The notes under the pieces: generated by a model
Database searches by the model: none
Told to the model about the DNA's origin: nothing
What the model saw: the letters and a program-made list of their open reading frames with translations, nothing else
In this document: piece after piece, positions 1 through 8,932 of the stretch
Layout: each line of letters opens with the position of its first letter
How positions within the stretch are numbered: the first letter of the stretch is position 1
Assembly: GCA_965197575.1 (NCBI GenBank)
Contig: OZ240214.1
Coordinates: 372,001-436,000 of the forward strand
Origin: VXOI01 sp965197575
GTDB lineage: Bacteria; Chloroflexota; Dehalococcoidia; Lucifugimonadales; UBA3495
Direction of reading: 5' to 3'
Length of the DNA stretch: 64,000 nt
Translations under genes and position numbers: made by a program

Positions 1-303
1 CCGTTGTGCCGTTTTAGATTGGCGCTCTGCCACGGTGCTCCGCCAAACGGCGAGCAGTATCGCAATGACGCCGCCGATCACGAGTCCCACGTTGCGAACA
101 GTGGTGCTAAGCGATTCGTTGTTGTCGCCTAATTCTTCCCAGAAGCGCCACGAGAGGAGGACGCCAATCACCAGTACGGCGGCTATCCCGGCGACCCACC
201 AGAACCCATCCCAACCTGTTATGCTACGGATGAACCGCCTAGTGCCTTGCAGGATGAATCGCAGGAAGCGAAGCCGGCGGCGAATCACATTGAGTCCATT
301 CAT
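1..303 (-). CDS. N-terminal part of a two-helix membrane protein, pentapeptide-repeat type (runs off the window)
   Basis: An open frame reads leftward from ATG at 303 to the window edge without a stop, giving 101 residues. A basic N-terminus (RRRLRFLRF) leads to a first hydrophobic segment at about residues 33-52 and a second at about 69-87, followed by a polar ERQSKTAQR stretch that looks like the start of a coil. The arrangement TTVRN-GLVIGG-LAVWRS-AERQ is the one I know from N-termini of bacterial pentapeptide-repeat membrane proteins, but the diagnostic repeats would lie outside the window. An IS630 remnant ends 10 bases upstream of the ATG, so the original promoter has probably been displaced. 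Confidence 0.6.
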   Translation of the reverse strand, partial: MNGLNVIRRRLRFLRFILQGTRRFIRSITGWDGFWWVAGIAAVLVIGVLLSWRFWEELGDNNESLSTTVRNVGLVIGGVIAILLAVWRSTVAERQSKTAQR

Positions 304-313
304 TTGGCTGTCA

Positions 314-1519
314 CTAAACCAAAGCCAAGGTGGGATGTGCATTTACAATACATCGGTGATTGGGCTGGGATTCTCGCAGAAATCCTTCGGCCTTTGATTG
401 CAGGACGGTGCGGCAGCGGCCCTTGACCTCGTCTTTCCGGATGGACAGCCCGCAGAGGAAATTCCCGACCCTCTCCTTTACTAGGGCCTTGGTTCCCAAG
501 CACAGGTTTCCGGTGGCTTCCTCTCTCGCCCAGCCCCAGATGGCTTCATCGGCGTTGAAGTCCGGGCTGTAGCCCGGCAGAGCCTGCCCCCGTGAAAACG
601 GGGGTTCATCAGCCGCAGCCCCAAGCCCGGCGTCCGCAGATACTCACGCACCGCCTCGCCGCGGTGCGCCGGCGCGTTGTCCCAAATCACGTTGAGCGGC
701 CCGGAGTGCCTCTGCCGCAACCGCTCCAGGAAGGCAGCCGAGGTTCCGGAGTTGCTGTTCCCCTCCAGGTCCATCCACTCCACCTCACCGGTCTCCAGGC
801 ACACTGCCGAGTAGTAGCTGGCCTTTTCGCCATAGCTCGGGCTGGTCGAGTCCACCAAAGCCTGCCCTCGTGGAAACGGGGGGCCGGCTCTCCCTTTAGC
901 ACCCATTTGCCTCTCAGTTCGGCATCGGCCCGGAAATGGGCCTCGTCGGCGAAGAATATCTTCGCTCCCGTACGCCACGCCTCGTCCGACAGGGTGGCGT
1001 ACTCCGCCACGAAGGCCTCCCGCTTCTGCTCATCTGCCTTGACCAGACGCTTCTTGGGACGCTTCAGGACAAACCCCAAGCGGTGCAGATAGTTCAGGCA
1101 AGTGCTGCGGCTCAGGCCAATGCCGAAACGCTTCGAGACAAACTGCCGCACCACTTTCCAGTTCCAGTTGGCCATTTCTATGCCCGACATCTCGGGCAAC
1201 TCCTGCACTGCCCCCGTCAACTCCGCCTGTTGCGTCTCGCCAAGTGCGGGGGGGAACCCCCGGTCTGCTCGAATATCAAGGCTGCAGGCCCTCCCTCGCC
1301 GAAGGCGGCGGCCCATCTGCCGATGGTGTGAGCATCCCGGCCCAGTGCCTGGGCCGTGCCCGAGGCGCTCAGGCCCCGGCACAGGAGCCACAGTGCGGGC
1401 CACCGTTCTCTCTCCCGGGGTGTCGGCGCCAGGTACATCCTGCTGCGCACACCAGCCAAGTCCAACTGCCACCCCTCCAAGTCCGGCCTTATCCCCCTCA
1501 TACCCATCACCATCCCCAC
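314..1519 (-). pseudogene. IS630-family transposase, multiply frameshifted
   Basis: The protein is recoverable only by joining minus-strand frames. About 1519-1230 gives the N-terminal winged-helix region (CRGLSASGTAQALGRDAHTI). About 1230-850 gives the second helix-turn-helix and the first catalytic Asp (KIFFADEAHFRAD). About 850-610 gives the second Asp (NVIWDNAPAHRG). About 580-396 gives the Glu region (NADEAIWGW). At least three frame changes separate these parts, so no functional DDE transposase can be made. It belongs to a different IS630 subtype from the other three copies in the window, which carry CFDE-S and LDNLNTH motifs. Confidence 0.85.
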
Positions 1520-1599
1520 TCAGTCTGCTCCCAGTCCTGACGCCATGCCTCCCTGATTCTAGCCGACCCGAATGCGGGTTTCACCTTGGCTTTGGTTTA
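315..1599 (-). mobile_element. IS630-family element, degenerate, with intact ends
   Basis: A perfect 20-base inverted repeat lies at 313-332 and 1582-1601 (core AACCAAAGCCAAGGTG and its complement). TA dinucleotides sit at 315-316 and 1598-1599, consistent with the TA duplication made by IS630/Tc1-type transposases. The element body is about 1.28 kb and carries one frameshifted transposase on the minus strand. The intact ends combined with a dead transposase mean it could only move if helped in trans. Confidence 0.8.
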
Positions 1600-1611
1600 G
1601 TACTCAGCATT

Positions 1612-1945
1612 GTTATGCCCGGGTGCGGGCCGTGCAGAGGAGAGTAACTGGAGAGGACGCCAGACATATACGATCATGGCGAGGAGTGTCGTCTAGGATA
1701 AGACCGAATCTGTTCCCAGCAACGGCCGCGACCGGCGCGTGAAAACCTGAGTTACTCGATAGCATTGTTATGCCCGTATCCGGCCCGTGCAGAGGCGACT
1801 AACTGGTGAGTCCGCCCCAGCGGTCACGACGTGACATCTTAAGTTAGTGGGGAGCAGAGTTATGCCCGTGCCCGGCCCGTGCAGAGGCGACTAACTGGTC
1901 AGTCCGCCCACCGGTCACGCCGTGACATCTTAAGTTAGTCGGGAG
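1612..1945. repeat. Array of three short related units with IS110-like ends
   Basis: Units begin at 1612, 1767 and 1859 with GTTATGCCCG and share a flank ending CCGTGCAGAG. The last two are about 88 bases long with a 92-base period. Each of these is bounded by CGACTAACT on the left and AGTTAGT(C/G)G on the right and contains a small hairpin GTCAC-NNC-GTGAC. The first unit is longer and more diverged (AGTAACT...AGTTACT). The IS110 element at 8933 has the same flank (GGCCGTGCA) and the same termini (CGACTAACA / TGTTAGTCG). They carry no coding capacity; the most economical reading is internally deleted IS110-type elements inserted in series. Confidence 0.6.
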
Positions 1946-3065
1946 TCAACCGTACAATCGGAAGGGTAAAGGCGGTGTAGTTTGGTTCGTGCGTCCCGGG
2001 TGTTGAAGCGCCAGTTGATGGTGGCTCCGGCGGCGTTGCGCTCCGTGACCAAGGCCTGGACTTCCCGCCGGAGGGCCACTTCGTCGGAGAGCCGCTGCTT
2101 CAAGCAGGAGCGGGACAGGACGCTGAACTCGATCTCCGCCATGTTCAACCAACTGCCGTGCTTGGGGGTGTAGTGGAACTCCAGCCGCCTGGCAATCCTC
2201 CGGGCTTCCTCAGCCGGGAAAGTCTCGTACAGCGATGCCCGGCGATGGGTGTTCAGATTGTCCAAGACGACCCTTACCACCTCGGCTTCCGGGTAGGCTT
2301 CATCCGCCAGCCAGCGCATCTGCTGAGCGAAGTCCTGCATCGTGCGCCGCTCCGTCACCGCCACCTGCCGCCAGCTGGCCAAGAGCTCACAGGCCAAGAA
2401 GAGGTTGCGCGTACCCTCCCGCCGGTATTCGTAGTCCTGCCGCAGCGGAAGTCCCGGCCGGGGCGGGAGCGGCGGCCGGGTCTCGGCCAGCAACTGGGTG
2501 GATGTCTCGTCAAAACAGACCACCGGCCGCTTTGGGTCATGGGGTTCGGCGTACAGGTCCAGGACATCCTCCATATGGGCCACGAAGTCGGCGCTTACCT
2601 GGGGAATGCACCACTCCCGCTTCTGCCAAGGCTTGAGGATGTCTTTTTCAAGTGCAGCCGCACGGTCTCGTGGGACAGCGACGGCGCCAACCCCAACTCC
2701 ACCACCTTGTCCGCCAGCAGCCGCAGGGTCCAGTGGTCGTGGCCTTCCGGCGCTGGGCTGCAGGCCAGCGCGATGAGGTGGGCCTCGCCCCGGTCGTCCA
2801 GCTTCCGGTACCGATGGGCTTGGGGCCGGTCTTGCAGCACCCCAGCCAATCCCCCCTCGGCAAAACGCCGCTTGATCCCGAATACCGTGCCTTGGGCCAC
2901 ATCCAAGGCCTGGGCCACCTGGGGCGCAGACCAACCCTCATCGGTCTTCAGCAGTATCCGGGCCCGGGTAGTCACTCGGGCTGGGCTTTTACCTGCCCGT
3001 ACCAAATGCTCCAACTCGTCCCGCTGCTCCCCAGTCAGCCCGACCGCGTACTTCTCTCTGACCAT
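1930..3065 (-). CDS. IS630-family transposase, two frames joined at an A-run
   Basis: The upstream frame (3065 to about 2595) encodes the N-terminal helix-turn-helix domains, starting MVREKYAVGLT and including VAQALDVAQGTVFGIKRRF. The downstream frame (to 1930) encodes the DDE catalytic domain, with Asp in VVCFDETS, Asp in VVLDNLNTH and Glu in WLNMAEIEF. The junction lies at an A5 run near 2648; a -1 slip there gives LKKDILKPW, the sequence expected at this point in the family. The same arrangement recurs in the two copies at 43.7 and 46.2 kb, so this looks like programmed frameshifting and not decay. The element probably spans about 1933-3150 (GTCAACCG / GTCAAACCGG ends), but its termini are less clear than in the other copies. 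Confidence 0.75.
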
Positions 3066-3153
3066 ACCACCACCTCACAACATCAGCTGGGGTCAGCATA
3101 TCAACTTCACCCACATCCTTGGAACCACCATCAAAACCCGGTTTGACTGACTA

Positions 3154-3285
3154 CTAGTGGTCCGAAATCTTTGAAATGATGAGTTGTTTAAGCAGATTGG
3201 GCCTCGCGAGGATCTTCCAGCAGTTGTGTTCCCCGCCAGACCGTTCTGCGGAGAAGCCATCATATCAAAGATGTTGGTCTACTAG
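3154..3285. repeat. MITE-like element, copy 1 (CTAG-flanked)
   Basis: CTAG at 3154-3157 and 3282-3285 flanks a 124-base body with imperfect inverted ends: TGGTCCGAAATCTTTG at the left, and the complement of TAGACCAACATCTTTG at the right. The same ends occur in the element at 31639-31761. There is no coding capacity. The 4-base CTAG flanks match the YTAR duplication typical of the IS5 subgroup. It replaces the 3' end of the small minus-strand gene at 3260-3493. Confidence 0.65.
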
Positions 3286-3493
3286 TTTGGGCTTCTATGT
3301 CAATTGGAGTATCAGTGGGTCGGGGATCGCCACGGCCATTGGGCACGAACCCCACGGACATTCTACCCGAGGAAAGGTGCGAGAGTTCAAAGTACCCATT
3401 GACCTCTACTATCTTCATTGGTTCCGGACCTGTGACCTTGGCAGTCCCCTCATAGCTCGCTAGTGGAGTCCCCAATTGTGCTATCGCCTTCAT
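3260..3493 (-). CDS. Small hypothetical protein, C-terminus overwritten by a MITE
   Basis: This 77-residue frame starts at ATG 3493 with AGGACAGG just upstream as a plausible ribosome-binding site. Its composition looks coding (MKAIAQLGTPLASYEG..., then ELSHLSSGRMSVGF). I do not recognise a family. The last residues, after about IDIEAQ, are encoded inside the MITE at 3154-3285, so the natural C-terminus has been lost or replaced. It lies 69 bases downstream of the DUF4276 gene on the same strand and could have been a third member of that operon. Confidence 0.35.
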   Translation of the reverse strand: MKAIAQLGTPLASYEGTAKVTGPEPMKIVEVNGYFELSHLSSGRMSVGFVPNGRGDPRPTDTPIDIEAQTSRPTSLI

Positions 3494-3562
3494 GATTCCT
3501 GTCCTTCGATGAGGGTCTACGCCTACCAGCCGACAGTCGCAGATATGGGTGAAGGTCGTGCG

Positions 3563-4201
3563 TCAGGAGTGTGAGCCCCAATGAGAGTTGGCAGGAACAC
3601 CTCGGTCCATGGCATGCACCAGTTGTTCTAGTGCGTGGCACAGCCGACGAAAGGAACGTGAGTTCTGGTAAGCCATATCCAAATCGACCGAACTAGTGAA
3701 AGAAGCCTGGTGGGTGGTTTCCTTGTAGGCCATGCCGCTGGGCATCTGATCGGACAGCCACTTCTTGGGGTTCGCGATGTCCTCAACGCTCGCGGTCAAA
3801 CCGGCTGTCTCAGGGATATTGTGCTTACCCTTGATCGTGTCAAGACTGGCCAGAAACCAAGACTCATACTCCCGGTGGGCACACACTACCTGTACCGGTA
3901 CGGTTATGCCGCTGCACTCACACCGTTGGGATATCTCCTGGAATTGGATTACAGGGCAGTCGTTGTCAGCGTCCACTAATACCAAAATTGCGCCGCAGTC
4001 CGGTTTATTTTGTGCGTGCCGCAGGAATTTCTCCAGGTCTCTCTCCAACTTTGACCTACCATTGGCATTCACGACTTGGCCCTTCCCTTGGGCAACTATA
4101 ACATCGGGGCGGCATTGCCGTTTTAGGAGAATCTGGCGCAACAATTGGGGTAGAGCACTAACTTCTCCGGAGCCCTCAACCACTGGGACAATTGTCGGCA
4201 C
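3563..4201 (-). CDS. DUF4276 family protein (TOPRIM-like), partner of the adjacent ATPase
   Basis: This 212-residue protein starts MPTIVPVVEGSGEVSAL, with the acidic VVEG-E motif near residue 9 and LVLVDADNDCP near residue 90. These are the two acidic stations expected for the TOPRIM-like fold of DUF4276. A later REYESWFLAS motif is also typical of the family. TOPRIM proteins paired with ABC-type ATPases act as nucleases or toxin effectors in OLD-like systems; a nuclease role here is inference. The start codon lies 5 bases after the stop of the ATPase gene, so the two are almost certainly co-transcribed and perhaps translationally coupled. The frame is intact, unlike most defence genes in the window. 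Confidence 0.75.
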   Translation of the reverse strand: MPTIVPVVEGSGEVSALPQLLRQILLKRQCRPDVIVAQGKGQVVNANGRSKLERDLEKFLRHAQNKPDCGAILVLVDADNDCPVIQFQEISQRCECSGITVPVQVVCAHREYESWFLASLDTIKGKHNIPETAGLTASVEDIANPKKWLSDQMPSGMAYKETTHQASFTSSVDLDMAYQNSRSFRRLCHALEQLVHAMDRGVPANSHWGSHS

Positions 4202-4206
4202 GCTAG

Positions 4207-5541
4207 CTACTCTACGTCGCCGACCGGCTGGAGACCTTCCATCCGATGCAATTCCCCCGGAAGGAACAAGCCATCTCTGACCGACTTCAGTTGGTGGTCT
4301 GCCACCTTGCCCACCTTGGTGGATCCACCTTCAGCATTGACAGCCCGGATGCTCTCTGGGGGTATCCTGTCGATCAGGTCAGGGCTGTGGGTAGTGACCA
4401 AGATCTGCCCCCTCGATGCAGCTTCTTGCATAGTGTCTATGAGCACCGCCATGGCACCCGGATGAATGGCCAACTCAGGCTCCTCGAGACCAACCAAGGA
4501 AAGGGCAGGTTCCTGAAATAGAGCGGTGAGGATGGCGAGTAGGCGGACTGTACCGTCGGATTCATAGGACAAGTCAAACCATACGTCTTCCTGATTCGGA
4601 CTATCTCCGGTGTGCTTAAGCTCTATAACATTGAAGCTCCCAGCGGTGCTGACGCGGATGTCGCAAACGCTGGGAACTGCGTAGTTCAGGGAGTTCTTCA
4701 AATCCGAGAGAAAGCGATGGTTCTTCTGCAGCATGTCGCTTATCGTAGACGCTAAATTTTCTCCGGTCGCGTCTAAGGGGTGGCTGTGTGCCGTTTTCTG
4801 AGGCTTGCGTAAAGAGTCGGCAAGGACATGATATAGATGAATTTCGGATAACTCTGTCCTTAGTAGTCTCAGTTCGGGATTCAAAGGGATATTCGGGGCT
4901 CCATCCATTCTACCTTCACCGCCCCTCGACATGATCAAAAGAAGATTCAAGCGCAAAGCCATCTCTGAAATCAAATGGAGGTCTAGGTTGCCAAAGCCTT
5001 CCCTGAGCAGATCGCGGGCGGCTCGACTCCTAGTTTGTGACAAACCGCCATCCTCGCTTGTTTGTTGAGGATCAAGGTGATCGAGGTCTGGGCGGGTCAA
5101 ACGGCCATTGGAAATCTCGACTTCAGCAAGTTGTAGATGTGTATCCAGGGATACTATCTGGGCAAACTCCCGTTCTACTCGGTAACCACCGTCCGATTGA
5201 CTTGCTAGTGTGAAGCTATATTCGACGGCCCTTGGAGGGGATGGAAGGGGAACTTCAAGCCGCAGGCCAACTTCCAGACCGGACACCGCTTTGTTTGGAT
5301 CCCGACGTATGATGGAGTTTATTCCACCGCGTGCCTTGATGGCTGCTTCCAAACCGTCGCGTGCCGTGTCACCTAGGAACCCCACTAAATCAAGCAAGGT
5401 GCTCTTGCCTGAGGCGTTTGGCCCCACGAGAACAGTGAGGGGTTCTAACTCTAGCTCTGCGTTCTCGATGCTCCGGAAGTTCTTGGCCCAAACCTTAACA
5501 ATCGATGGTCGAGGTTCCGGCTCTGTCACCATGAATCTCAC
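4207..5541 (-). CDS. AAA_21 / OLD-like ABC-type ATPase
   Basis: This 444-residue protein starts around 5541; a second ATG three codons downstream is an alternative. Residues about 15-30 (VKVWAKNFRSIENAEL) are the typical opening of RecF/OLD-type ATPases. Walker A is GPNASGKST at residues 40-48. The signature and Walker B region is LSLVGLEEPELAIHPG, followed by the switch ILVTTHSPDLID near residue 390. No nuclease domain is fused, so the effector is presumably the adjoining DUF4276 protein. The architecture recalls two-gene phage-defence modules such as PARIS (ATPase plus TOPRIM DUF4435), but the partner family differs. It is intact and heads its own operon. Confidence 0.85.
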   Translation of the reverse strand: MRFMVTEPEPRPSIVKVWAKNFRSIENAELELEPLTVLVGPNASGKSTLLDLVGFLGDTARDGLEAAIKARGGINSIIRRDPNKAVSGLEVGLRLEVPLPSPPRAVEYSFTLASQSDGGYRVEREFAQIVSLDTHLQLAEVEISNGRLTRPDLDHLDPQQTSEDGGLSQTRSRAARDLLREGFGNLDLHLISEMALRLNLLLIMSRGGEGRMDGAPNIPLNPELRLLRTELSEIHLYHVLADSLRKPQKTAHSHPLDATGENLASTISDMLQKNHRFLSDLKNSLNYAVPSVCDIRVSTAGSFNVIELKHTGDSPNQEDVWFDLSYESDGTVRLLAILTALFQEPALSLVGLEEPELAIHPGAMAVLIDTMQEAASRGQILVTTHSPDLIDRIPPESIRAVNAEGGSTKVGKVADHQLKSVRDGLFLPGELHRMEGLQPVGDVE

Positions 5542-5739
5542 CCGCAGCGACGTGGTTTCTTTTACAACTATACCACCTAACCCGCAGGGTCGTTGTCTTG
5601 AGGGACTGATGGCGGGAGGTTGAATCGAGTGGGCGAATGGCCAGGGAGTTGAGGTGGACCCGGAATTTCGGACAGGTGGCTAAGTGAGAGTTCCGCTCCT
5701 AAACTGAGGGCAGCGGCTGCTGTCGGGAAGGAGCAGGAA

Positions 5740-6023
5740 ATGTCGCAAGGACGCAGGAAGCATAGCCCGGCTTTCAAGGCCAAGGTGGCGTTGGAGGTGC
5801 TGAAGGGCCAGGGACGGTGGCCCAGCTGGCCGCCAGGCATGAAGTCCATCTGGGCCAGATTCAGGCCTGGAAGAAAGCACTCACCGAGGGCGCCTCCGGC
5901 GTCTTCGGCAACGGCAAGGAGCAGAAATCCAGGAACGACTCCGCCCTGATCGCCCGCCTGTACCAGGAGATCGGCCAGCTGAAGGTGGAGCGGGATTTCT
6001 TGGCGGAGAGGTCCGGTCCATGA
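5740..6023 (+). pseudogene. IS3 orfA, frameshifted
   Basis: This is the helix-turn-helix subunit of an IS3 transposase. The first frame reads RRKHSPAFKAKVALEVLKGQG. The family continuation QLAARHEVHLGQIQAWKKAL appears in another frame from about 5817, so one base has been lost or gained near 5812. The second frame then runs to 6023 and overlaps the orfB start by 4 bases (ATGA), the normal IS3 arrangement. With orfA broken, the OrfAB transposase cannot be made unless the slip is compensated. Confidence 0.75.
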
Positions 6024-6967
6024 GTCCGGCCAGGCGGCGGCAGATGGTGGACCGGGAGCACCCGTCCCTGTCCCTGGTACGGCAGCGCGCGCTGCTGGGG
6101 GTGAGCCGTTCCAGCATCTACTACCGGCCCCGGGCTCCCTCGGCAGAGGACCTGTACCTGATGGGCGAGATCGACCGGCAGTACCTGGAGACGCCCTTCT
6201 ACGGGTCCAGGCGGATGAAGGCCTGGCTGGAGCGGAGTGGGGTACGGGTGAGCCGGAAGCGGGTGCAACGGCTGATGCGCGCCATGGGGTTGCGGGCCAT
6301 CTACCGGCGTCCCAGCACCAGCCGCCGGTCGCCGGAGAACCCGGTCTATCCCTACCTGCTGAGGAATGTGAGAATCACCCGGCCCAACCAGGTGTGGGCG
6401 GCGGACATCACCTACCTGCCCATGGCCCGGGGCTTCCTCTACCTGGTGGCAGTGATGGATTGGCACAGCCGGTACGTGCTGGCCTGGCGGTTGTCCAACA
6501 CCCTGGAGGCCGGGTTCTGCGCCGAGGCGCTGGAGGAGGCCCTGGGAAACGGCCGGCCGGAGGTGTTCAACACTGACCAGGGAAGCCAGTTCACCAGTTG
6601 GGAGTTCACCCAGATCCTCCAGGAGCAAGGGGTGAAGATCAGCATGGACGGGAAGGGCCGGTACCAGGACAACATCTTCGTGGAGCGGCTGTGGCGGACG
6701 GTGAAGTACGAGGAGGTGTACCTGAAAGCCTACGCCAACGTCCTGGACGCCCAGAGGGGGCTGCAAGACTACTTCCGGTTCTACAACGGACTCAGGCCCC
6801 ACCAGGCCCTGGACTACCGGACCCCAGCCGAGGTGTTCCACGGGGCCCAGGGTTTTGTTGTAGAAGGGGACTCTAATGAAAGGAGGGGTTCACCGGGACA
6901 GGGGATCGAATCACTGGCAGGAGAGCCGGGATTCTCACTTAACTCAGCCCTAATCCTGTCCAACTGA
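6020..6967 (+). CDS. IS3 orfB transposase (HTH_21 plus rve integrase core)
   Basis: This 315-residue protein has an HTH_21-like N-terminus (residues 1-90, including LLGVSRSSIYYRPR and FYGSRRM). The retroviral-type integrase core follows, with catalytic Asp in VWAADITYLP, Asp in FNTDQGSQFTS and Glu in NIFVERLWRTVKYEEVYL. The family ending PHQALDYRTPAEVF is present, followed by an extra tail of about 45 residues read through to the inverted repeat. The start overlaps orfA by ATGA, so expression would depend on frameshifting from orfA. The frame is complete. Confidence 0.9.
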   Translation: MSPARRRQMVDREHPSLSLVRQRALLGVSRSSIYYRPRAPSAEDLYLMGEIDRQYLETPFYGSRRMKAWLERSGVRVSRKRVQRLMRAMGLRAIYRRPSTSRRSPENPVYPYLLRNVRITRPNQVWAADITYLPMARGFLYLVAVMDWHSRYVLAWRLSNTLEAGFCAEALEEALGNGRPEVFNTDQGSQFTSWEFTQILQEQGVKISMDGKGRYQDNIFVERLWRTVKYEEVYLKAYANVLDAQRGLQDYFRFYNGLRPHQALDYRTPAEVFHGAQGFVVEGDSNERRGSPGQGIESLAGEPGFSLNSALILSN

Positions 6968-7035
6968 TGGGGTCCACCTCAGCTAATCCTTTCTGTGAAG
7001 GAGTCCTGTTCCCGGTTGTGACTGCGGGCCAAGCA

Positions 7036-7066
7036 AAACCCCCCGGACCTTCCGAGCCGGGGGCTT
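7036..7066 (-). terminator. Intrinsic terminator for the minus-strand gene above it
   Basis: Read on the minus strand, a GC-rich stem CCCCGG / CCGGGG with a loop of about 10 bases is followed by TTTTGCTT. It lies about 45 bases past the stop of the zinc-ribbon gene that ends at 7113, the right place to end that transcript. Confidence 0.55.
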
Positions 7067-7112
7067 CCTTGTCGTCCCGAACTGGCTTTGCCAGCTTCAG
7101 GGCATCACTGTT

Positions 7113-7559
7113 CTACTGTTGGGGGTTTTTCCTGTTCGGCTTCCTGTGGCTCTCCGCGCATCTCTCGCAGCGAGTCTGTCCGGGGATGGGAGCGTTGGAG
7201 CATGACCTGCACAGTCCCTGTTCCAAGTGTCTCTGGGTCCGGTTCCGTTTGAAGCGGCGGTTGTATTCCTTCCGTTCTGGTCGTTGGGATCTCGTCTTGT
7301 CGTACGCTCTGCGTGTTTGTTCCCTCTCCTCCGGGGTCAGCGTGGTCGCCCTGCTGCTACCTTTCGGTTCATTTGGTCGCGGTTGGGCGGCTTTCCGGGG
7401 TGCTCCGTTGGTCCGGCTATTGTGCTTTCCATCTTTTTGCTTCTTCGAGTTGGTCTTGGGTTTACCGGGTTTTGGGCCGGGTCGATTTCTTCTCCGCTTG
7501 ATGACGAAAGAAGGCTCGAAAGTGCGCTCTTTGAAATATCCCGCTTGAGCGGGAGAGCC
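7113..7559 (-). CDS. Lys/Pro-rich zinc-ribbon protein, copy A (start not identified)
   Basis: A continuous frame ends at TAG 7113-7115. Its upstream half is basic and Lys/Pro-rich (RPGPKPGKPKTNSKKQK); then come LTPEEREQTRRAYDK and a compact ribbon GLCRSC-x9-RCERCAESH. Copy B at 38.5-39.1 kb has the same order and motifs (GLCRDC, QTRCEACAEKH), and a broken copy C lies at 10.6-11.4 kb. No ATG occurs at the 5' side, and the frame there overlaps the ruined 3' end of hsdM, so the gene is probably 5'-truncated or uses an unusual start. A nucleic-acid-binding role is suggested by charge and Cys pairs only. I know of no characterised member. Confidence 0.5.
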   Translation of the reverse strand, partial: GSPAQAGYFKERTFEPSFVIKRRRNRPGPKPGKPKTNSKKQKDGKHNSRTNGAPRKAAQPRPNEPKGSSRATTLTPEEREQTRRAYDKTRSQRPERKEYNRRFKRNRTQRHLEQGLCRSCSNAPIPGQTRCERCAESHRKPNRKNPQQ

Positions 7560-7582
7560 ACGATGGCCTCCAGCCAGTCGTT

Positions 7583-8785
7583 CTAGATGATCCAGCGCCG
7601 GATGTTGCTCTCGCCCTGGCCGGCATCGCCGGTGAAGAGGGAACTCCCGTTGTGGACCTCGGCTATACTGCTTCCCTGGGGTGAATCGTGCTTCATCTTG
7701 CTGGCCATGTTGGCCAGGAAGAGCATCTGGCCGTCGCTGGTCCAGGTCACCAGCGAGTACTCAGCGTTGCCGCCGTGGCTGATCAGAAAGCGCGGGTCTT
7801 TGAAGCCCTTCTTCCCTCCCATTTTGTCCAGGTCGCTGCTCCAACTCTTCCCGTAGGGCGGGTTGCTCAGCATGAAGTCGAAGGTCCGTGACTTGAAGCT
7901 GTCGTTGGAGAGGGTGGAGTGCTGGGGACCGCCGATGATGTTCTTGTCGATGTTCTGCTCCCCCTTGAGACGCATGTCGGCCTTGCAGATGGCGTAGGTC
8001 TCGTTGTTCACTTCCTGCCCGTACAGGTGGGTGGAGACCCGCTTGCCGTTTTCCTCTGCTACTCCCTGGAGAGTCTGCTCCGCGATGGTGAGCATCCCGC
8101 CCGTGCCGATGGCGCCGTCGTAGAGCAGGTACGTGCCGGACTCGATCCGGTCCCGGATGGGCTGGAATACCAGCTGGGCCATGAGCTCCACGGCGTCTCT
8201 GGGGGTCCAGTGCTCACCGGCCTCCTCGTTGAAGCGGCGCACCAGGTCCTCGAAGATCGTGCCCATGGCGTGGTTGTCCAGTCCGGGGAGCCGGACTGAG
8301 CCGTCCGGGTTGAGGACCGGTTCCGGGCTGAGGTTGATCTGCGGGGAGCGGAACCTGGACACGACGTCACCCAGCACGTCTCCGGTGGAGAGGCGGCCCA
8401 ACTGGTTGCGGAACTCGAACTCGTCCAGGATGTCTTGAACGTTGTGGGAGAACCCGTCCAGGTAGGTGTTGAAGTCGTCGCGCAGCTGCTGCTGAGATGC
8501 GTGGGAGGTCAGGTCTTTGAGTCCGAATTGGGAAGTGTTGTAGAAGGACTGGCCAGCCGCGTCCTCGAGGATCGGGGCCTGGTCATCTATGCCTGCGTCG
8601 TCGGCCCATTTCTTCTCGTCCAGCACCTTCTGCTTGGTGGGCTCCAGCACGGCGTCTAGGCGCCTGAGGACGGTCATGGGGAGTATCACGTCCCGGTACT
8701 TGCCCCGGACGTAGAGGTCGCGGAGCAGGTCGTCGGCGACGCCCCAGATGAAGTTGGAAATCTGGCTTAGCTGGGTGTCCTGCAT
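7583..8785 (-). pseudogene. hsdM: Type I restriction enzyme methyltransferase subunit HsdM, 3'-truncated
   Basis: 400 residues of a type I N6-adenine methylase remain. The N-terminal HsdM_N region covers about residues 5-140. The SAM-binding motif I is DGAIGTGGML near 223-232 (the family usually has D-ACGTGG), and the catalytic NPPYGKSW is near 308. The frame stops at TAG right after GESNIRRWII. The next codons still spell the family continuation NDWLEAIVALP, so the stop replaced one codon; homology is then lost altogether. Some 150-300 C-terminal residues are missing, and no hsdS or hsdR is nearby. It starts at 8785. Confidence 0.85.
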
Positions 8786-8932
8786 CCCTGGTTTTCCTCA
8801 CTATCTGTTGCTGGCAGGTACATATGTTCCGCTGTTCCTCGGGCAAGAATAGGGTGCCTTCCATGGCCTGTCAAACTAAGGCCTATCTTGGTTCAAAGCA
8901 TCCCTACGCCCGCCTTCGGGCCGTGCAACAGC

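Larger units (their letters stand above)
5650..6981 (+). mobile_element. IS3-family element
   Basis: A perfect 12-base inverted repeat, TGAGGTGGACCC, lies at 5650-5661 and 6970-6981 as its complement. The body holds orfA and orfB in the order and overlap typical of IS3. I see no convincing target duplication just outside the repeats, so one end may have rearranged after insertion. Confidence 0.85.

Noticed and set aside
6967..7548. 193-residue plus-strand frame with hydrophobic stretches
   Set aside because: The opposite strand carries the zinc-ribbon motifs shared with copy B, so the apparent membrane segments are antisense of Lys/Pro-rich coding.
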